NCBI RefSeq assembly: GCF_918797505.1
Contig: NC_092797.1
Coordinates: forward strand, 992,001-1,056,000
Reading direction: 5' to 3'
DNA length: 64,000 nt
DNA from: Bemisia tabaci
Lineage: Eukaryota; Arthropoda; Insecta; Hemiptera; Aleyrodidae
This document shows, one piece after another, positions 1 through 10,704 of the stretch. The stretch's first letter is position 1. Each line of letters begins with the position of its first letter. The notes under the pieces were generated by a model. It was not told the DNA's origin. It saw only the letters and a program-made list of their open reading frames with translations, and ran no database searches. Both the position numbers and the translations under genes were made by a program.

Positions 1-242
1 TTTCATTAAGCAGTCATTCTAAAACGCGTCCTTTTGACTTCAAAAATTTTTTTTTTCTTTATTCATCAAAACCAAAAATTATTTCATTCTATTAAGTATT
101 CCTCATATCGAATTTTTTTAGGGGAAAAATAAAACTAATACTAATAGGAGGGTAAAAACAGGGCCGCGAAGCGGCCCATTGATGGCGCGGAGCGCCTTCG
201 GGGGGTTGGGCCGCGTAGCGGCCAGGGGGCGTCGCCCCCTAG
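1..242 (+). mobile_element. Helitron-like 3' end with four serial hairpins
   Basis: The 3' end reads through four consecutive short GC hairpins (GGCCGCGAAGCGGCC, GGCGCGGAGCGCC, GGCCGCGTAGCGGCC, GGGGGCGTCGCCCCC) and stops at CTAG (239-242) followed by T. A GC hairpin just before CTRR, inserted next to T, is the hallmark of Helitron 3' termini. The DNA after it matches the interior of a hAT-like MITE seen complete at 18794-19649 and 35972-36774, so this element apparently inserted into that MITE. A related end ending in CTAG/T lies at 29060-29225. The 5' end (expected TC) lies outside the window or is not recognised, and no Rep/helicase coding is visible. Confidence 0.5.
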
Positions 243-856
243 TATTTACATGCCGACCGCCGCGCCCAGGGCTTCTCCTTTTCATCTTATGCCGCAATCA
301 CACGCTGAATTTAGCTGCTGAATGTGCAAAGTCAACAGTCATCGCCCAACGGCTGAAATTTCGCAAATTCCAGTTATTTTCATCCAGATGTGTATCAAAA
401 TATCTATACTCGAATAGTTCAGACATATCCAACATTGGTCCGATGGTTGCTGAGAATCGTTGCTGAATTAAGCGCGTCACGCGCAAAATTCAGGCATCGG
501 GCCGATGACTTTCACATTCAAGCCACATTCAGCTTCCACATTCAGCGTGTGATTGCGGCATCAAGTCCTCGTCATCATTTCTCTCTAAGTCGCACCGTTC
601 CAGGCCAAACTCCGTGTTTGGTTACTCTATTAACTCGACTAATTAAAGGTGCTGTCCTGTATCACTAATAGACGACAAAATTAGAATTCACTATTCTCTG
701 AGAAGATAAGAGAGTTTGTCGCTTTTCTCGTTTGTAATTTTTTTTTAAATCCGATTTTTTTTATACCTACATTAAAAAAAATTGCAAAATTTCCCGCCCC
801 CTAGATTTGCCGCTATGGGCCGCGGCCCATGTGGCCATTCCCTAAATCCGGCCCTG
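243..856 (+). mobile_element. hAT-like MITE, CAGGGCCGG family, right part
   Basis: The sequence ends in AAATCCGGCCCTG, the inverse of the CAGGGCCGGATTTA start seen in the full copies at 13424, 18794 and 35972. It shares with those copies the stretch around 590-720 and the subterminal palindrome GGGCCGCGGCCCAT. Its left part is replaced by the Helitron-like end at 1-242, and it is interrupted by a smaller inverted-repeat insertion at 289-561. It is non-coding. Confidence 0.6.
289..561. mobile_element. Nested 273-bp element with 22-bp inverted repeats
   Basis: The left arm at 289-310 (starting ATGCCGCAATCACACG) and the right arm at 540-561 are perfect inverse copies over 22 bp. Compared with the other copies of the host MITE, which read straight through from CATCT to CAAGTCC, this block is an extra insertion. 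I do not see a convincing target duplication. It has no coding capacity. Confidence 0.55.
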
Positions 857-1076
857 GATCATAACTGATTAGTAGTTTTTTTATGATACGATCATGAGAA
901 GGATGTTTTTAAGGTGAATAGTAGCGAACGGCGATCTGTGCATAGGCCTTTTGAATTCGTCGTCTGCGCTAGCAAACCGAAAGTAAACAAATGCGAACTT
1001 CTGTGACGACACCTCCACGAGAGGCAATCAGAGACAAGCTGAATCAATTAATTTTGAGTGATTCTGGGAGACTTAC

Positions 1077-1289
1077 CTGGAGGGGTATTGGTGAATCTCG
1101 GGAAACGGGAACTGGAGTACTTTGATGGAAATTTAAAAGGGGATCCAAGCGGTTTTCCCTCATGAAGGTTTTCGAGACCAATAGGACGGCAGCGGAAAAC
1201 AATATGAAAAAAAGGATCGCGAGCAAAAACTTGAGATCTGTGCCTTTGCGGAGGGCTTTCTTCACTGCTCGCTTCACTCCCACAAATTC
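1077..1289 (-). CDS. Internal exon of an unidentified type II-like membrane protein
   Basis: Read on the minus strand, this block is flanked by a pyrimidine-rich acceptor (CTTTGCTTGTAG before 1289) and a consensus donor (CAG|GTAAGT at 1077/1076). It is open throughout for 71 codons in one frame. The product has a basic stretch (VKRAVKKALRKG), then a clear hydrophobic segment of about 20 residues (FLLAILFFILFSAAVLLV), then a polar, proline-rich tract. Basic tail, single membrane anchor and stem is the layout of Golgi type II enzymes such as glycosyltransferases, but that is inference from topology alone. No ATG is available in frame within the exon, so translation must start in an upstream exon to the right. 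The rest of the gene lies left of the window. It could also be an exon of another single-pass protein. Confidence 0.5.
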
Positions 1290-2202
1290 CTACAAGCAAA
1301 GGAGTACAATTGACTATATGTAGTTTTATAAAAATCGCTAAATGATGAACTGATAAAGAAGTTATAATGCAAAGGTAGCGACCATATGTGGAGACTTACA
1401 CGGTTCCCGCACTCTCTTGCTGCTCAAGTAAAACATCTCAAAGGAAATATTAAAATAAAATTGCAATTGAATGTAATAAAATTGCAATTGAATGCAATAC
1501 AATTGCAGTTTTTTTTTCCTACCATGAAAAAGCAATATTTGAGGAGTTTGGAGGACTTATGTGCAAATTTTGCTATTTCGAGAAATACGTATTTGAAGTT
1601 TCAAAATTACATGGATCCTCACGGCGGAAAAAAAGTTCAAACTGACTTTGTTATACTTAAAAATTTGAATTTGGGAGCGAATTTTTCACAAAACATGCAT
1701 TAAGACTAGTTTCACATGAAATCATTAATACCTACCTCAAGTTTTTCAAGAACTGCACTTATGCACCGTGTCCTCCAAGCCTCTCAGTTTGCACATTATC
1801 TGGTAGACAAATGCCGATTTTAAACGATCAATACATATAAAGTGTGTCCCATATGTGAGGAAGGTATAGGTAACTTGCGAAGCAAAACAATTTCAACTTA
1901 TTTCAATATCATTGCAGATGCAGCCCCTTCAATGAGTGAATAAGCAACATTCACAACAATCCGCTATAACAGCAATACTTTTACAGCTTGCTACCTGAAT
2001 TACAATCTTGTATGATCGATTATTCTCTTCTTTCGCGAGTTTTGTTTTGTCATTGTCTCTGCTTGGTTCAAAGGCCACAAGAAAAACGGCACTGAAAAGT
2101 GCACTAATGTCGGCAAAATCTGAAATTTTCGCAACTTCAGAGTATCACACAATTTCGAGTTATCGATCAAATTTTTAAGATGAATCCCATAACTATATAT
2201 AT
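1290..2202. other. Unassigned AT-rich DNA
   Basis: No gene is recognised. A short tandem motif (TTGCAATTGAATG, two to three copies) lies at about 1457-1506. The open frame at 1386-1703 is low-complexity and has no splice or codon support. Confidence 0.4.
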
Positions 2203-2405
2203 AAGGGTGTGTGTGAGGGTGACTGTGAGGGTGAGAACGAGTGTGTGTGTGTGCGCCAGGTGTCCCTTTGACGAGCCGCGGGTTGCCGCATCTGATCAAT
2301 GAGTGGGAGAGAGATAGACGATAATTGGGGCGGCGTTTCAAAGCCGAGTGTGCTCCTTTGACGTGCCGCATCTGAGCAATGAGTGCGAGAGAGAGAAAGG
2401 ACAAA
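2203..2405. repeat. GT-rich microsatellite and imperfect tandem duplication
   Basis: A TA/GT-rich simple repeat at 2194-2256 is followed by two related blocks (about 2265-2320 and 2355-2400). The blocks share CCTTTGACG(A/T)GCCGC, GCATCTGA(T/G)CAATGAGTG and GAGAGAGA. The arrangement looks like local slippage or a decayed repeat. Confidence 0.5.
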
Positions 2406-2589
2406 ACAGCGTATGGACCAATCCAGATTGAGCCTTAGTCCCCGTTTACGGCCGTTCTTTCCAGGGCTCATGGTCGGAAAGCACTCCGGTGCTTTTTCGG
2501 GGCAACCGGATTCGGGATCGCCACTACCAGCGCGGACCAAATTACGAGGCCCAGCCTGTATTTTTGCGAGTGTGTGTGTCCGTGTGTAA

Positions 2590-3756
2590 AAATTCAATAA
2601 TCAAAATTCCCTAATTCATAACAACCATCCTTTAAGCTCAGATGATCCAATAGTAGTCACCAAAATTTTAAAACTCTTTAAGCAATTAAATTTAAAAATT
2701 TAAGGTTTCCTGGTCCTCGACGTAAATAACCTGGTTGCTGATCGTCGTAATTTAAGTACATAACTAAACCAAACTAGGTATTTTGTTAAAAAAACAATGC
2801 TATATAAATTTTAGTTGAAGTGATTACTTACTTCAGAGACAAGACTTTTCAAAATAGGTACATCAATCAAGGCACTTACATTTCTGAGCTTTTGTATTGT
2901 TTCCACACGAGATAGAAGAAAAAATACGTAGGTATTTAAAAAAATCAAAAACTTTCATTACCCTCCGAATAAAATTTCTCCTTGCCCGCCCGGCAACTGC
3001 TTCAAATAACATTTTAAAATCGTTGCGAAAACGTTGATGGAACGTTAATTTTGGACGTAACGCCGCGGCAAATTTTTCGCAACCACTTGTTGCCAGGCGG
3101 GTAGAAGTTCCACTCTGATGTACACTTGTTCACACCTTGATGGCAATATCACCAAGATAGATTAGACTCGAGTTTTTTTTTCGGGGAAATGGGCGCGCTC
3201 TTGACTGCATCGAAGCGTCATGACTCGCTTACAAACAGTCTTAGTGCATGTGTGCTATCAGATAACCGTGTGCTGTTCAAATGGATTCTACATATTATCA
3301 ATGAATATCGACGGCCCAAGTGCAACACCGTCTGCCTCCATCGCAGCGTTTCAAAATTTCCACTCCTAATTCATTTGAAAGCTACAGTCGACTAAATTTC
3401 TTGAAAACCTCTTTGACTTTTCTTCTTTATCAGCAGGATATTCCGTAGGAATTTCAAATTATATGGTTGCGTTATAGTCTCTCATTGAAAAAATAAAATA
3501 GGATCAGAAATTAGATCCGCAATGGAGATACGTAGTTTCGCACTTTCGCCATCGATATACTTCGAACTCGCTCCCTTAAATTTCTGTAATCCTATCGACG
3601 CATATCGTTCACTCGAGATTTGCCTTCAATTTTGCTGCAAAAGCAACAGACATACACCACGGAGAGCAAATATTCAAGTTAACTATTAAAAAACCCTCTT
3701 TCATATCGCTCCATTAGCTTCGATTGAACCATGAAACAATATTGTCAACGAATAGG
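2590..3756. other. Unassigned intergenic DNA
   Basis: No gene is recognised. The part from about 3420 to 3610 (TCAGCAGGATATTCCG then GAGATACGTAGTTTCGCAC) is a diverged copy of sequence also found at about 5620-5780 and 52690-52880, so it is old repeat DNA. Confidence 0.35.
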
Positions 3757-4010
3757 GCCGCATTTAGCAGAGAGCAACCAAGCCACAATCAGCTATTGCC
3801 AAATTTAACAGGGCAATTGAATTTTTAACAAAAGGACGTTCGTCCGGATTCCTTTGAAAATTTTAAGGAATGTACCTACCTCGCATAATGCAAACAATTC
3901 ACTAAAATTTGCAAAAAATTCCGCTTAACCGTTTTCGTATAAAAAATTAAATTGCCCCGTTAAAATTGGCAATGGCTGATGTGGCTTGGTTCCTTTTTGC
4001 TTAACGCGGT
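3757..4010. mobile_element. MITE with about 60-bp inverted repeats, copy 1
   Basis: Both ends carry inverse versions of GGAACCAAGCCACATCAGC and TTGCCAAATTTAAC. The same element recurs at 12627-12881, and half of it at 16683-16783. It is about 255 bp, AT-rich and non-coding. No clear target duplication was found, so the superfamily is not assigned. Confidence 0.65.
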
Positions 4011-4192
4011 TAAAACGGTACGTGTTTCTTATGTAAAGTTCGGCTTTAGTTTGGCGATCTAGGCTATAAAAATACCGGAAAGCACTATTTCACTACACCG
4101 GAATTGTTCTATGTTCAAAAAACATACGTTAATCGCGCTCTCTAAACTTTAGTATGTACCTATTCCTATTGACGGATCCGGAGTAGGTAGAA

Positions 4193-4332
4193 GATGTGGT
4201 ATCCCGCGGTAATGAAGGAAAATCTTAGCTCAAGCGCACAACTATTTGAACTCTGAACTAGGTATGTGATGTGGTATCCCGTGGTAATGAAGGAAAATCT
4301 TAGCTCAAGCGCGCAACTATTTGAACTCTGAG
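4193..4332. repeat. 75-bp tandem duplication
   Basis: Two units begin at 4193 and 4268 with GATGTGGTATCCCG(C/T)GG and run through AAGGAAAATCTTAGCTCAAG to CAACTATTTGAACTCTGA. Further diverged units lie at about 4808-4850 and 4970-5105. The same motif occurs in reverse orientation at about 41480-41600 and 42050-42245. Confidence 0.65.
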
Positions 4333-4795
4333 CGTTGCCTACGAGAATGGAGAGGCCGTAACTAGTCAGTTCTGTGACGTCAAGCTAGTAGATATTTACC
4401 GAAAACAACAAGCATCTCCGGGTCATCAGTGCATCGATGAGTGAGGCAGTCGCTGCGTGGACCAATCAGAGTCGCTCTCGATCGGCCGAAGTTGCGCGAG
4501 CGGCCCGTTTGAATTTGAGTGGAGTAACGATTTTCGGTATTACGCATTCATTTCCTCGATATTTAGACAATGTCACAAATGAACTAGTTAGTTTTCTAAA
4601 GTGAAATTTCATCCTCTTTCTAAACGGTTCTTATGAAATTTTGCGTCAGATCAACCCTGAAAGAGATATCGGCGAGAAATCATCGCGCGGCAAGCGTTCT
4701 CCCATAAGAACGCGTGTTAAACCGCGGCCGAGTTTCATCTACTAGTGTGACGTCACAGAATCGTAGTTACGGCCTCTCCATTCTCGTAGGCAACG
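4333..4795. mobile_element. TIR element with 7-bp target duplication CTCTGAG
   Basis: The left end CGTTGCCTACGAGAATGGAG and the inverted right end (GTAGGCAACG at 4795) continue pairing through AGGCCGTAACTA, giving arms of about 32 bp. CTCTGAG occurs immediately outside both ends (4326-4332 and 4796-4802). The element interrupts the tandem repeat family around it. At 463 bp and non-coding, it is a MITE, and the TSD length fits hAT-like elements. Confidence 0.65.
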
Positions 4796-5183
4796 CTCTG
4801 AGCTAGATATGTGATGTGGTATCACGCTGACATGGAGGAAAATCTTAGCTCTTCACTTGCTTCATATTACTGATCGTGAGACTGACGTTTATGAATGTAA
4901 GCAGTATGCTCGCAGCGTTGAATACAAAAATTAAGCGCGGAACTATTTGGGCCGCGTAATAAGTATGTGATATTGCATCACACGGATTTGAAGGGGAAAG
5001 ATAGATCTTCTCCTGTCTCAATTTAGAATTATTGACGTTTATGACTCGTCATTACGCTCCTATCGTAAAATGTGGAAATCAAGCGCACAACTTTTTGAAC
5101 TCTGTAGTGTATGACCAGATTTACGTAATTCTCGCCCCTGGCCATCAAGATTTTGCCGCTCCCACGACTTTCCATTTTCCGAA

Positions 5184-5206
5184 GGGGGGGGGGGGGGGGG
5201 GGGGGG
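5184..5206 (+). repeat. Poly-G run (23 G); similar runs elsewhere
   Basis: Long uninterrupted G or C runs are a recurrent feature here: 5184-5206 (G), 40886-40901 (16 C), 45134-45151 (18 G) and 45442-45458 (17 G). Shorter runs lie inside the CAGGCCCGCCACA elements. Lengths may be unreliable because such runs are error-prone in sequencing and assembly. Confidence 0.8.
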
Positions 5207-5333
5207 AGGAGGTCATGCCGACCGTAAATTAAAAATTACGCAACCAACACATTTTTCCATTCAGATTTTCTGACTTTTTCGTTGAAGTGGCATTGAATCG
5301 CCTCGTCATGCCGCATCGCCCTTAAGGCGGCAG

Positions 5334-5499
5334 AGAGTGGCGTATTTTGCGATGCATGGATTGATCTGCAGCCATTTAAACCTATTTGAAAGAATCGATG
5401 GACAGGGTGTTCGTAACGAACACCTTGATAATCGATTCTTTGCCATAGCTTCAAATGGCGAAATATCGATAATCGATCATTCGCGCCTTGACGTATAGG
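5334..5499. mobile_element. Foldback MITE, CAGTGGCG family, copy 1
   Basis: The sequence is palindromic around ACACCTT/GGTGTT, with ATCGATT motifs in both arms and diverged GTGGCG/CGCGCC ends. It is homologous to the better-preserved copies at 16820-16983 and 21862-22032. It is non-coding. Confidence 0.5.
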
Positions 5500-5844
5500 C
5501 AACTAACATACTGCGTTGCAAAAAAGTTTATGTGGTCGAAAAAGCTGTACGCGTTCATCGCTCTAAGCTTTGATTGGTGGACCGATAAATCCATGGCCAA
5601 AAAATTCTTTGGTCTCCTTTTCTGTCAGTAGAATATTCTATATAAATTTGAAGTTATGATATGATATATGATATTCTATTTTTTCTCTTCAAAAAAATAG
5701 AATATGAGCAGAAATCTTGAAATACCGCAACGGAGATACGTTGTATCGTACTAAATGGCCATCGAAATGACGTGAATCCATCCAGTGGTGCCCAACCCGG
5801 GTTTTCATACGAGCAACTATTCACCTTTCAAATAGGAGGAGGGT

Positions 5845-6095
5845 ATGCTCGTTTTTTTTTTGTTTTTTTTTTTACCTTCCCCTAAGATTTCCACTTTCTT
5901 TCAAGTTTTGACTCCCCTCCGGATATTTCTCTCGATTTTTATCCCTCTTAGCTCCGGATATGCCCCCCCCCCCCCCGGATTGCTCTCCCCCCCCCCCCCT
6001 AGATCCTTGGATGTTGACCTTCCTCGTCCAGTGATTTTGACTTCCCCCGGACTTCTTTCTGAATTTTGCCCCCCTCCCCCTCCGGATTTCTCCTA
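5845..6095. repeat. C-rich degenerate tandem repeat
   Basis: Diverged units contain TTTTGAC, CCCCC, CCGGAT and TTTCTC. The same pattern resumes at 8103-8170 (GAATTTTGACTTTCTCC), which shows that the 6096-8102 element inserted into a pre-existing array. Confidence 0.5.
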
Positions 6096-6243
6096 CAGGA
6101 TGTAACAAAAGTCCGTCCCACCCCTGCTAACTTTTGAACGAATTGAGCTAGGGAAATGAAACTTTGGGAATGTTCCTTTCTCAAAGGGGGCCATCTTTTG
6201 GTTGCGTCAAAAATTTGACTTTTTTTTCAAATAGCAACCCCTA

Positions 6244-6923
6244 CAGGCCCGCCACATCCCATCCCAGGCCCTGGTACCAGTTTTAAGGTCCGGGCCCCCA
6301 GGTCAGAGGGGGGGGGGGGGGTTCCGAGGGGCATCCCCCGAGAAATTTTAGAATTTATACGACTAATCGGACGCATTTTGAAGCTTCCATAAATAATTTT
6401 CCATCGATTTATGCGGAATAATTATGTTTTTTTTTTCTACTTTCAGCACAAAATACTTGCGAATTGTTGCATTCAAAACATCTGCAAATTTTTTTTTTTT
6501 TGGGGGGGGGGGGGCATGTGATACTATTTTCAGTTCTAAGAGGGCCAGGCCCCCCTGGACTCCCCCTTCGTTTGCCTATGGCAAGGGAGTTGAGCCATGA
6601 GCCATTGAAGTCGAAGATGCCCAGACTGGAGACTCTTAGCATCTGACGATGACGACGGAAAAAAATGAAACGCAGTTACTAAAAATATCACTCTGTACTG
6701 AAAATCTTGAAAGTAGATAGAAATTTTCAAAGAAGTATACTTCTTTGAAAATTTAAGAAGAATTCTTCAGTGTCCTAGCGTGTTTTTGAAAATCTATTCA
6801 CCTTTTGCGAAATTTTTAGGGTAACTTTTTCACTTTTTCTTACGAAACAAGGGTTGCATGTGAATTCGTAGGGGTTTTTCACGGGTACCAGGGACCCAGT
6901 ATCCCCCCTTTGTGGCGGGCCTG
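6244..6923. mobile_element. hAT-like MITE, CAGGCCCGCCACA family, copy 1
   Basis: It starts CAGGCCCGCCACATCCCA and ends TTTGTGGCGGGCCTG. The family is defined by the copy at 43797-44450, which has an exact 8-bp target duplication. The right flank here is CCTTCATG, and the same 8 bases precede the second copy at 7545, so a duplication event separated the two halves of one target duplication. It contains poly-G and poly-T tracts and no coding sequence. Confidence 0.7.
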
Positions 6924-7544
6924 CCTTCATGCACGCTGGGCTTGTCGATTTCCGTTAACATTTTTGCAGTGGTGAATGCATAGCTGAAGTGCGCTTCAGC
7001 TAGAATTGTATTTACAAATGGGTGATTTTTCTACGAGGATTAAAAATAAACAAGTGGTTAGTAATGAAAACAAAATACTATGAACTATGCAAAACGATAA
7101 TCCAAGTATCGGAACTTGGCTGATTTTAAAACGCCTTCAAATGCGGCGTGATACCTAACACATTCCGGAGAGTTCAAATAGTTGTATCATTGCGCCTTAG
7201 AAATGTGACGGAAGATTACAATTGAAATAGCCTTCATGCACGCTGGCCTTTTCGATTTCCGTTAAGATTTTTGCAGTCATGAATGCGCTTAAAGTGCGCT
7301 TCAGCTAGAATTGTATTTAGCAAATGGGTGGTTTTTATAGGAGGATTATAATTAAATAAGTGGTTAGAAATGGAAACAAAAGAATATGAACTATGCAAAA
7401 CGATAATCTGGGTATCGGAACTTGGCTGTTTTGAAAACGCCTTCAAATGCGGCGTGATACCTCACGCATTCCGGAGAGTTCAAATAGTTGTATCATTGCG
7501 CCGTAAGAATGTGACGGAAGACTTGAATGGAAATAGCCTTCATG
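6924..7544 (+). repeat. 307-bp tandem duplication between two MITE copies
   Basis: Two copies start at 6924 and 7231 with CCTTCATGCACGCTGG and run in register through GATTTCCGTTAA, CACTTCAGCTAGAATTG-like sequence, AACTATGCAAAACGATAATC and AAATGCGGCGTGATACCT. A third start (CCTTCATG at 7537) is cut by the next MITE copy. Unequal exchange after MITE insertion would explain this. Confidence 0.75.
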
Positions 7545-7720
7545 CAGGCTCGCCACATCCCATCTCGAGCCCTGGTACCAGTTTTATGTACCGGGCCCCC
7601 AGAACGGAGGGGGAGGATCCGAGGGGCATCCCCCAGAAATTTTAGAATTTATACGACTAATCGGACGCATTTTGAAGCTTCCATAAATAATTTTTCCATC
7701 AATTTTTGAGGAATAATTAT

Positions 7721-7764
<44 letters not shown>

Positions 7765-7872
7765 CCCTACTTTCAGCACAAAATACTTGCGAAGTTTTGC
7801 ATTCAAAACATCTGGAAAATTTTTATTTCTGGGGAGGGGGGGGGGGCATGTGATACTATTTTCAGTTCTAAC
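7545..7872. mobile_element. CAGGCCCGCCACA MITE, copy 2, truncated
   Basis: It begins CAGGCTCGCCACATCCCA and follows copy 1 as far as the poly-G and TTTTCAGTTCTAA (about 7870), where the similarity stops. It contains a 42-base T run (7723-7764). The left target repeat CCTTCATG is at 7537-7544 and the right end is missing. Confidence 0.65.
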
Positions 7873-8374
7873 TCGGTCAAAAGTTAAGATATTGATCTGC
7901 GGTTTGCGCCAAAATTCTTAGTTTTTTATGCTCTTTCGAATAAAGTATCACAAGATAGGGGTTGCTATTTGAAGTAAAAAAAGTCTTTTTGACGCAACCA
8001 AAAGATGGCCCCCTTTGAGATAGGAACATTCCCAAAGTTTCATTTCCCTGGCTCAATTCGTTCAGAAGTTAGCAGGGGTGGGACGGACTTTTGTTACACC
8101 CTATTTGAACCTCCCTCCCTAGAATTTTGACTTTCTCCTAAGTTTCTTCCTCGATCTGAAATCCCGCATTTCAAAAATGAAGAATAATAATCGCTTTTAG
8201 ATCAGACAAGTACCGATTTGACCGACAAATCCCATGAAAATGTCCCGTGGAGGCAAGGCCTGACACTACATTGCACATTGCACTACATACACCACGAAAA
8301 AAACCCATCGGCCGATTTGAAATTTGGCGGGAACTGTCAGCCTATCAGAGGCAACTTCTGCTTTAGCCTTTGGC

Positions 8375-8776
8375 TAGAGTACCTGTATAGCGAGAGTATG
8401 GACAGATGTGAAACTCCGAAAATCCATCAGGCCTTCACCGATGCTTCTGCGAATAAAGTTAGGGCCCAGAAATGCAGCCAACCTATGAATTTCAATTATC
8501 CAGAACGATTTACTAATACTATTACTAATACTATGTTACGAACCGTCGTTTATTAAGCACGTGTTTGACTCAGTTTTTGCATAAATTTACTCAATTTTGC
8601 GGAAAGAACGCTCATTTCTGTACATTCTTTGCCATCATGGTTAGAATTGGAATCTGCAGACTGGCAGTGAAATTTTGTGCGTTAGAAGTTGGTTAGAAGG
8701 GTGGCTGCACTTTTGGGCCCTAAGCCCTCCATGAAGCGATCTGTCCATACTCTCGCTTCGCTATACAGGTACTCTA
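8375..8776. mobile_element. hAT-like MITE with exact 8-bp TSD CCTTTGGC
   Basis: The left end TAGAGTACCTGTATAGCG and the right end are inverse copies over about 33 bp, with a 5-bp extra CGAAG in the right arm. CCTTTGGC flanks both ends exactly (8367-8374 and 8777-8784). It is 402 bp. TAGAG ends and 8-bp TSDs also mark the elements at 14839-15874 and 17758-18067, so these may be related families. The open frame at 8218-8556 runs across the left end and is not taken as a gene. Confidence 0.8.
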
Positions 8777-8784
8777 CCTTTGGC

Positions 8785-9707
8785 CTTTGGTGTGCGTTAT
8801 TGTTGCCACATAGTGCTAAATAATCAACTTTTTTATTTAAACCATACTAAAAATTAAAAAATATAATTTTTATTGCATAACTTGGCAACATAAAATCGTC
8901 ACATTATTTTTGTTAAGTGACGTATTTAATGGTCGCCATAACTAAATCTGCCGCCAGCTCTGCTACCATGTTTCCAGAGTAGAGAAGTACAGTACAGAGA
9001 ACTGGAAATTTTAAGGTTTTTCCTTTTCACCCTTGTGAATTAGAATTCGAGCCGTCATATTTTCATTTTTACTCGACTGAAATGTTTCTTTCAGTTTTCC
9101 GTTCTTATAATATAGCAATAAAGTTTCATCCTTGACTGCTGGTTATTCGGGAGTTTAAACCATGTCCGTAGTGTTCACAATTACTCGGTTTTCTTAGTTT
9201 CTACAGCTTTAGCTACAAGCCAGTTCTGAATTTGTACTTAAATTATGGTTGATTTCTATATTTCCCACTTTTATTATGTGCTTCTTGTGTGTTTATCCTC
9301 CTTTTTGATAAAGGAAACTCCTCCCCAGAAATGATCGTTACAGGTAATCGGTTTTTGCTTTATTGAATCTTCGATTATTGACAACCATGCGCTCTATTAC
9401 TTTTATTTTTTGCCAATCCTAGCCTAAGAATGCTTAATCAGTCACGATGAGCGTACTTTATTAAGAGCAATTGGAGAAAAGCTTTCAGCATTAATAGTAG
9501 TCCAAGGTTCGGAAGCTTCGAGATTACTTGAACGATCCAAAGACGACGAGAGAAGAACAAACCTACTCAGGTTCTCAGGATGAAACAACATCCATAGCCA
9601 TTTAGCAATTTTAGTCATGTGACCTTGTCCAGAGTTTTCACCGAACAAGTTCATCCATATCGATGGAAGATACAGGGTCTGCTTTCTTCATTCTTGTAAT
9701 CGTGTAT
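8785..9707. other. Unassigned AT-rich DNA
   Basis: I see no gene, no long repeat partner within the window and no clear inverted repeat here. Confidence 0.35.
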
Positions 9708-10704
9708 GGGTGATTTCACGATAATAGGAATAGTCGTGTCGCCGTGGGTTACGAACGACATAGGGCAAAGCGATTAAAAACCAAATTAATTAATCAATAG
9801 GAATGATGTCCCTGAACCTATCCATGCTAAAAAATATGATGAATTATTATTATATTTAATAATATGAGACTTTAAAGGCCGAAAATGTCCGGTCGGTTAC
9901 GCGTCGCCAACCCCGATTTTGACGCAAAAGAGCAATTTGCGGTAACAAATCAGTACTGATCATGAACTCTTTGGCAATATTTGCTGAAAAGAGACTCTAG
10001 TGTTCAAGAAAATTGCCAGTTTGAACTGAAATGTTTATTATTGAGCGAGAAAAGTCATAAGAAAGAGGTGTCGCCACATTTGGCAACAAATTTTTGCAGT
10101 TGTATTAAGTGCAGTGTTTATCTCGCCAGATGGAGTCAGGAGTTTCAAAACTGCCATCAAATTGTTCGCTGAAGTCTTCTTGACAAAACCATTACTGATA
10201 AGTCAGTTTTTTTTACAATGAAAACTTTAATTATCATGAAAACCAGTGATTTTTACGTGTGTAGCACTAATTCCTCACTACGCAAAAACCTCAATTTAAT
10301 AGTATTAAACGAAAAGGAAGTCTCCAAAGTTTAGAAAACTTTTAAGGCAGCATTAATTCCACCTCATAACTCAAGAATTGCCAAGTTTCATCTTTTGTAT
10401 CATCTTTAATCTCACATTTTTGAGTGTCGGTTACGCTGTGTCTGTTACGTAACCGACACAATTTGGCAGGGCCGCCATGTTTGCGTGGACCTCCAGTAGT
10501 CCCGCGGGAAGCGCTGATACCTGATTCAATGGCTTGTTTATCAATCACTTTAACTTTGCACTGAATCAAAATAGAGCGTGCCAAAGCTGGAAAAAGGAAG
10601 TTTAATACCTTTAAAATGAGGTAATGAAATCCTGTTAAAATTGGTGCACTTTTATTTCTAAGGTATTTCACATTTTAACTATTCCTGTTATCGTGAAATC
10701 ACCC
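9708..10704. mobile_element. TIR element with GGGTGATTTCACGATAA ends, abutting the gap
   Basis: GGGTGATTTCACGATAATAG at 9708 is matched by its inverse (one mismatch in the first 20) at about 10680-10704, immediately before the N gap. The interior repeats GTCGGTTACG and its inverse. The right target duplication, if any, is lost in the gap. No transposase is recognisable. Confidence 0.55.

Larger units (their letters stand above)
6096..8101. mobile_element. Long-TIR element with about 145-bp arms, mariner-like ends
   Basis: The left arm (6096-6243) starts CAGGATGTAACAAAAGTCC. The right arm (about 7958-8101) is its inverse, ending GGACTTTTGTTACACCC. The arms match through CCCACCCCTGCTAACTT and GGGGGCCATCTTTTGG. 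TA lies outside both ends, which fits Tc1/mariner-type insertion, but I see no transposase. The interior is filled by two copies of the CAGGCCCGCCACA element and a 307-bp tandem duplication, so this is a composite of nested events. Confidence 0.6.

Noticed and set aside
2193..2597. Histidine-rich 134-codon frames
   Set aside because: The repeated HTHSHPH-type residues are a GT microsatellite read in translation.
7706..7921. Polyphenylalanine-containing open frame
   Set aside because: It is the 42-base T run inside a MITE.
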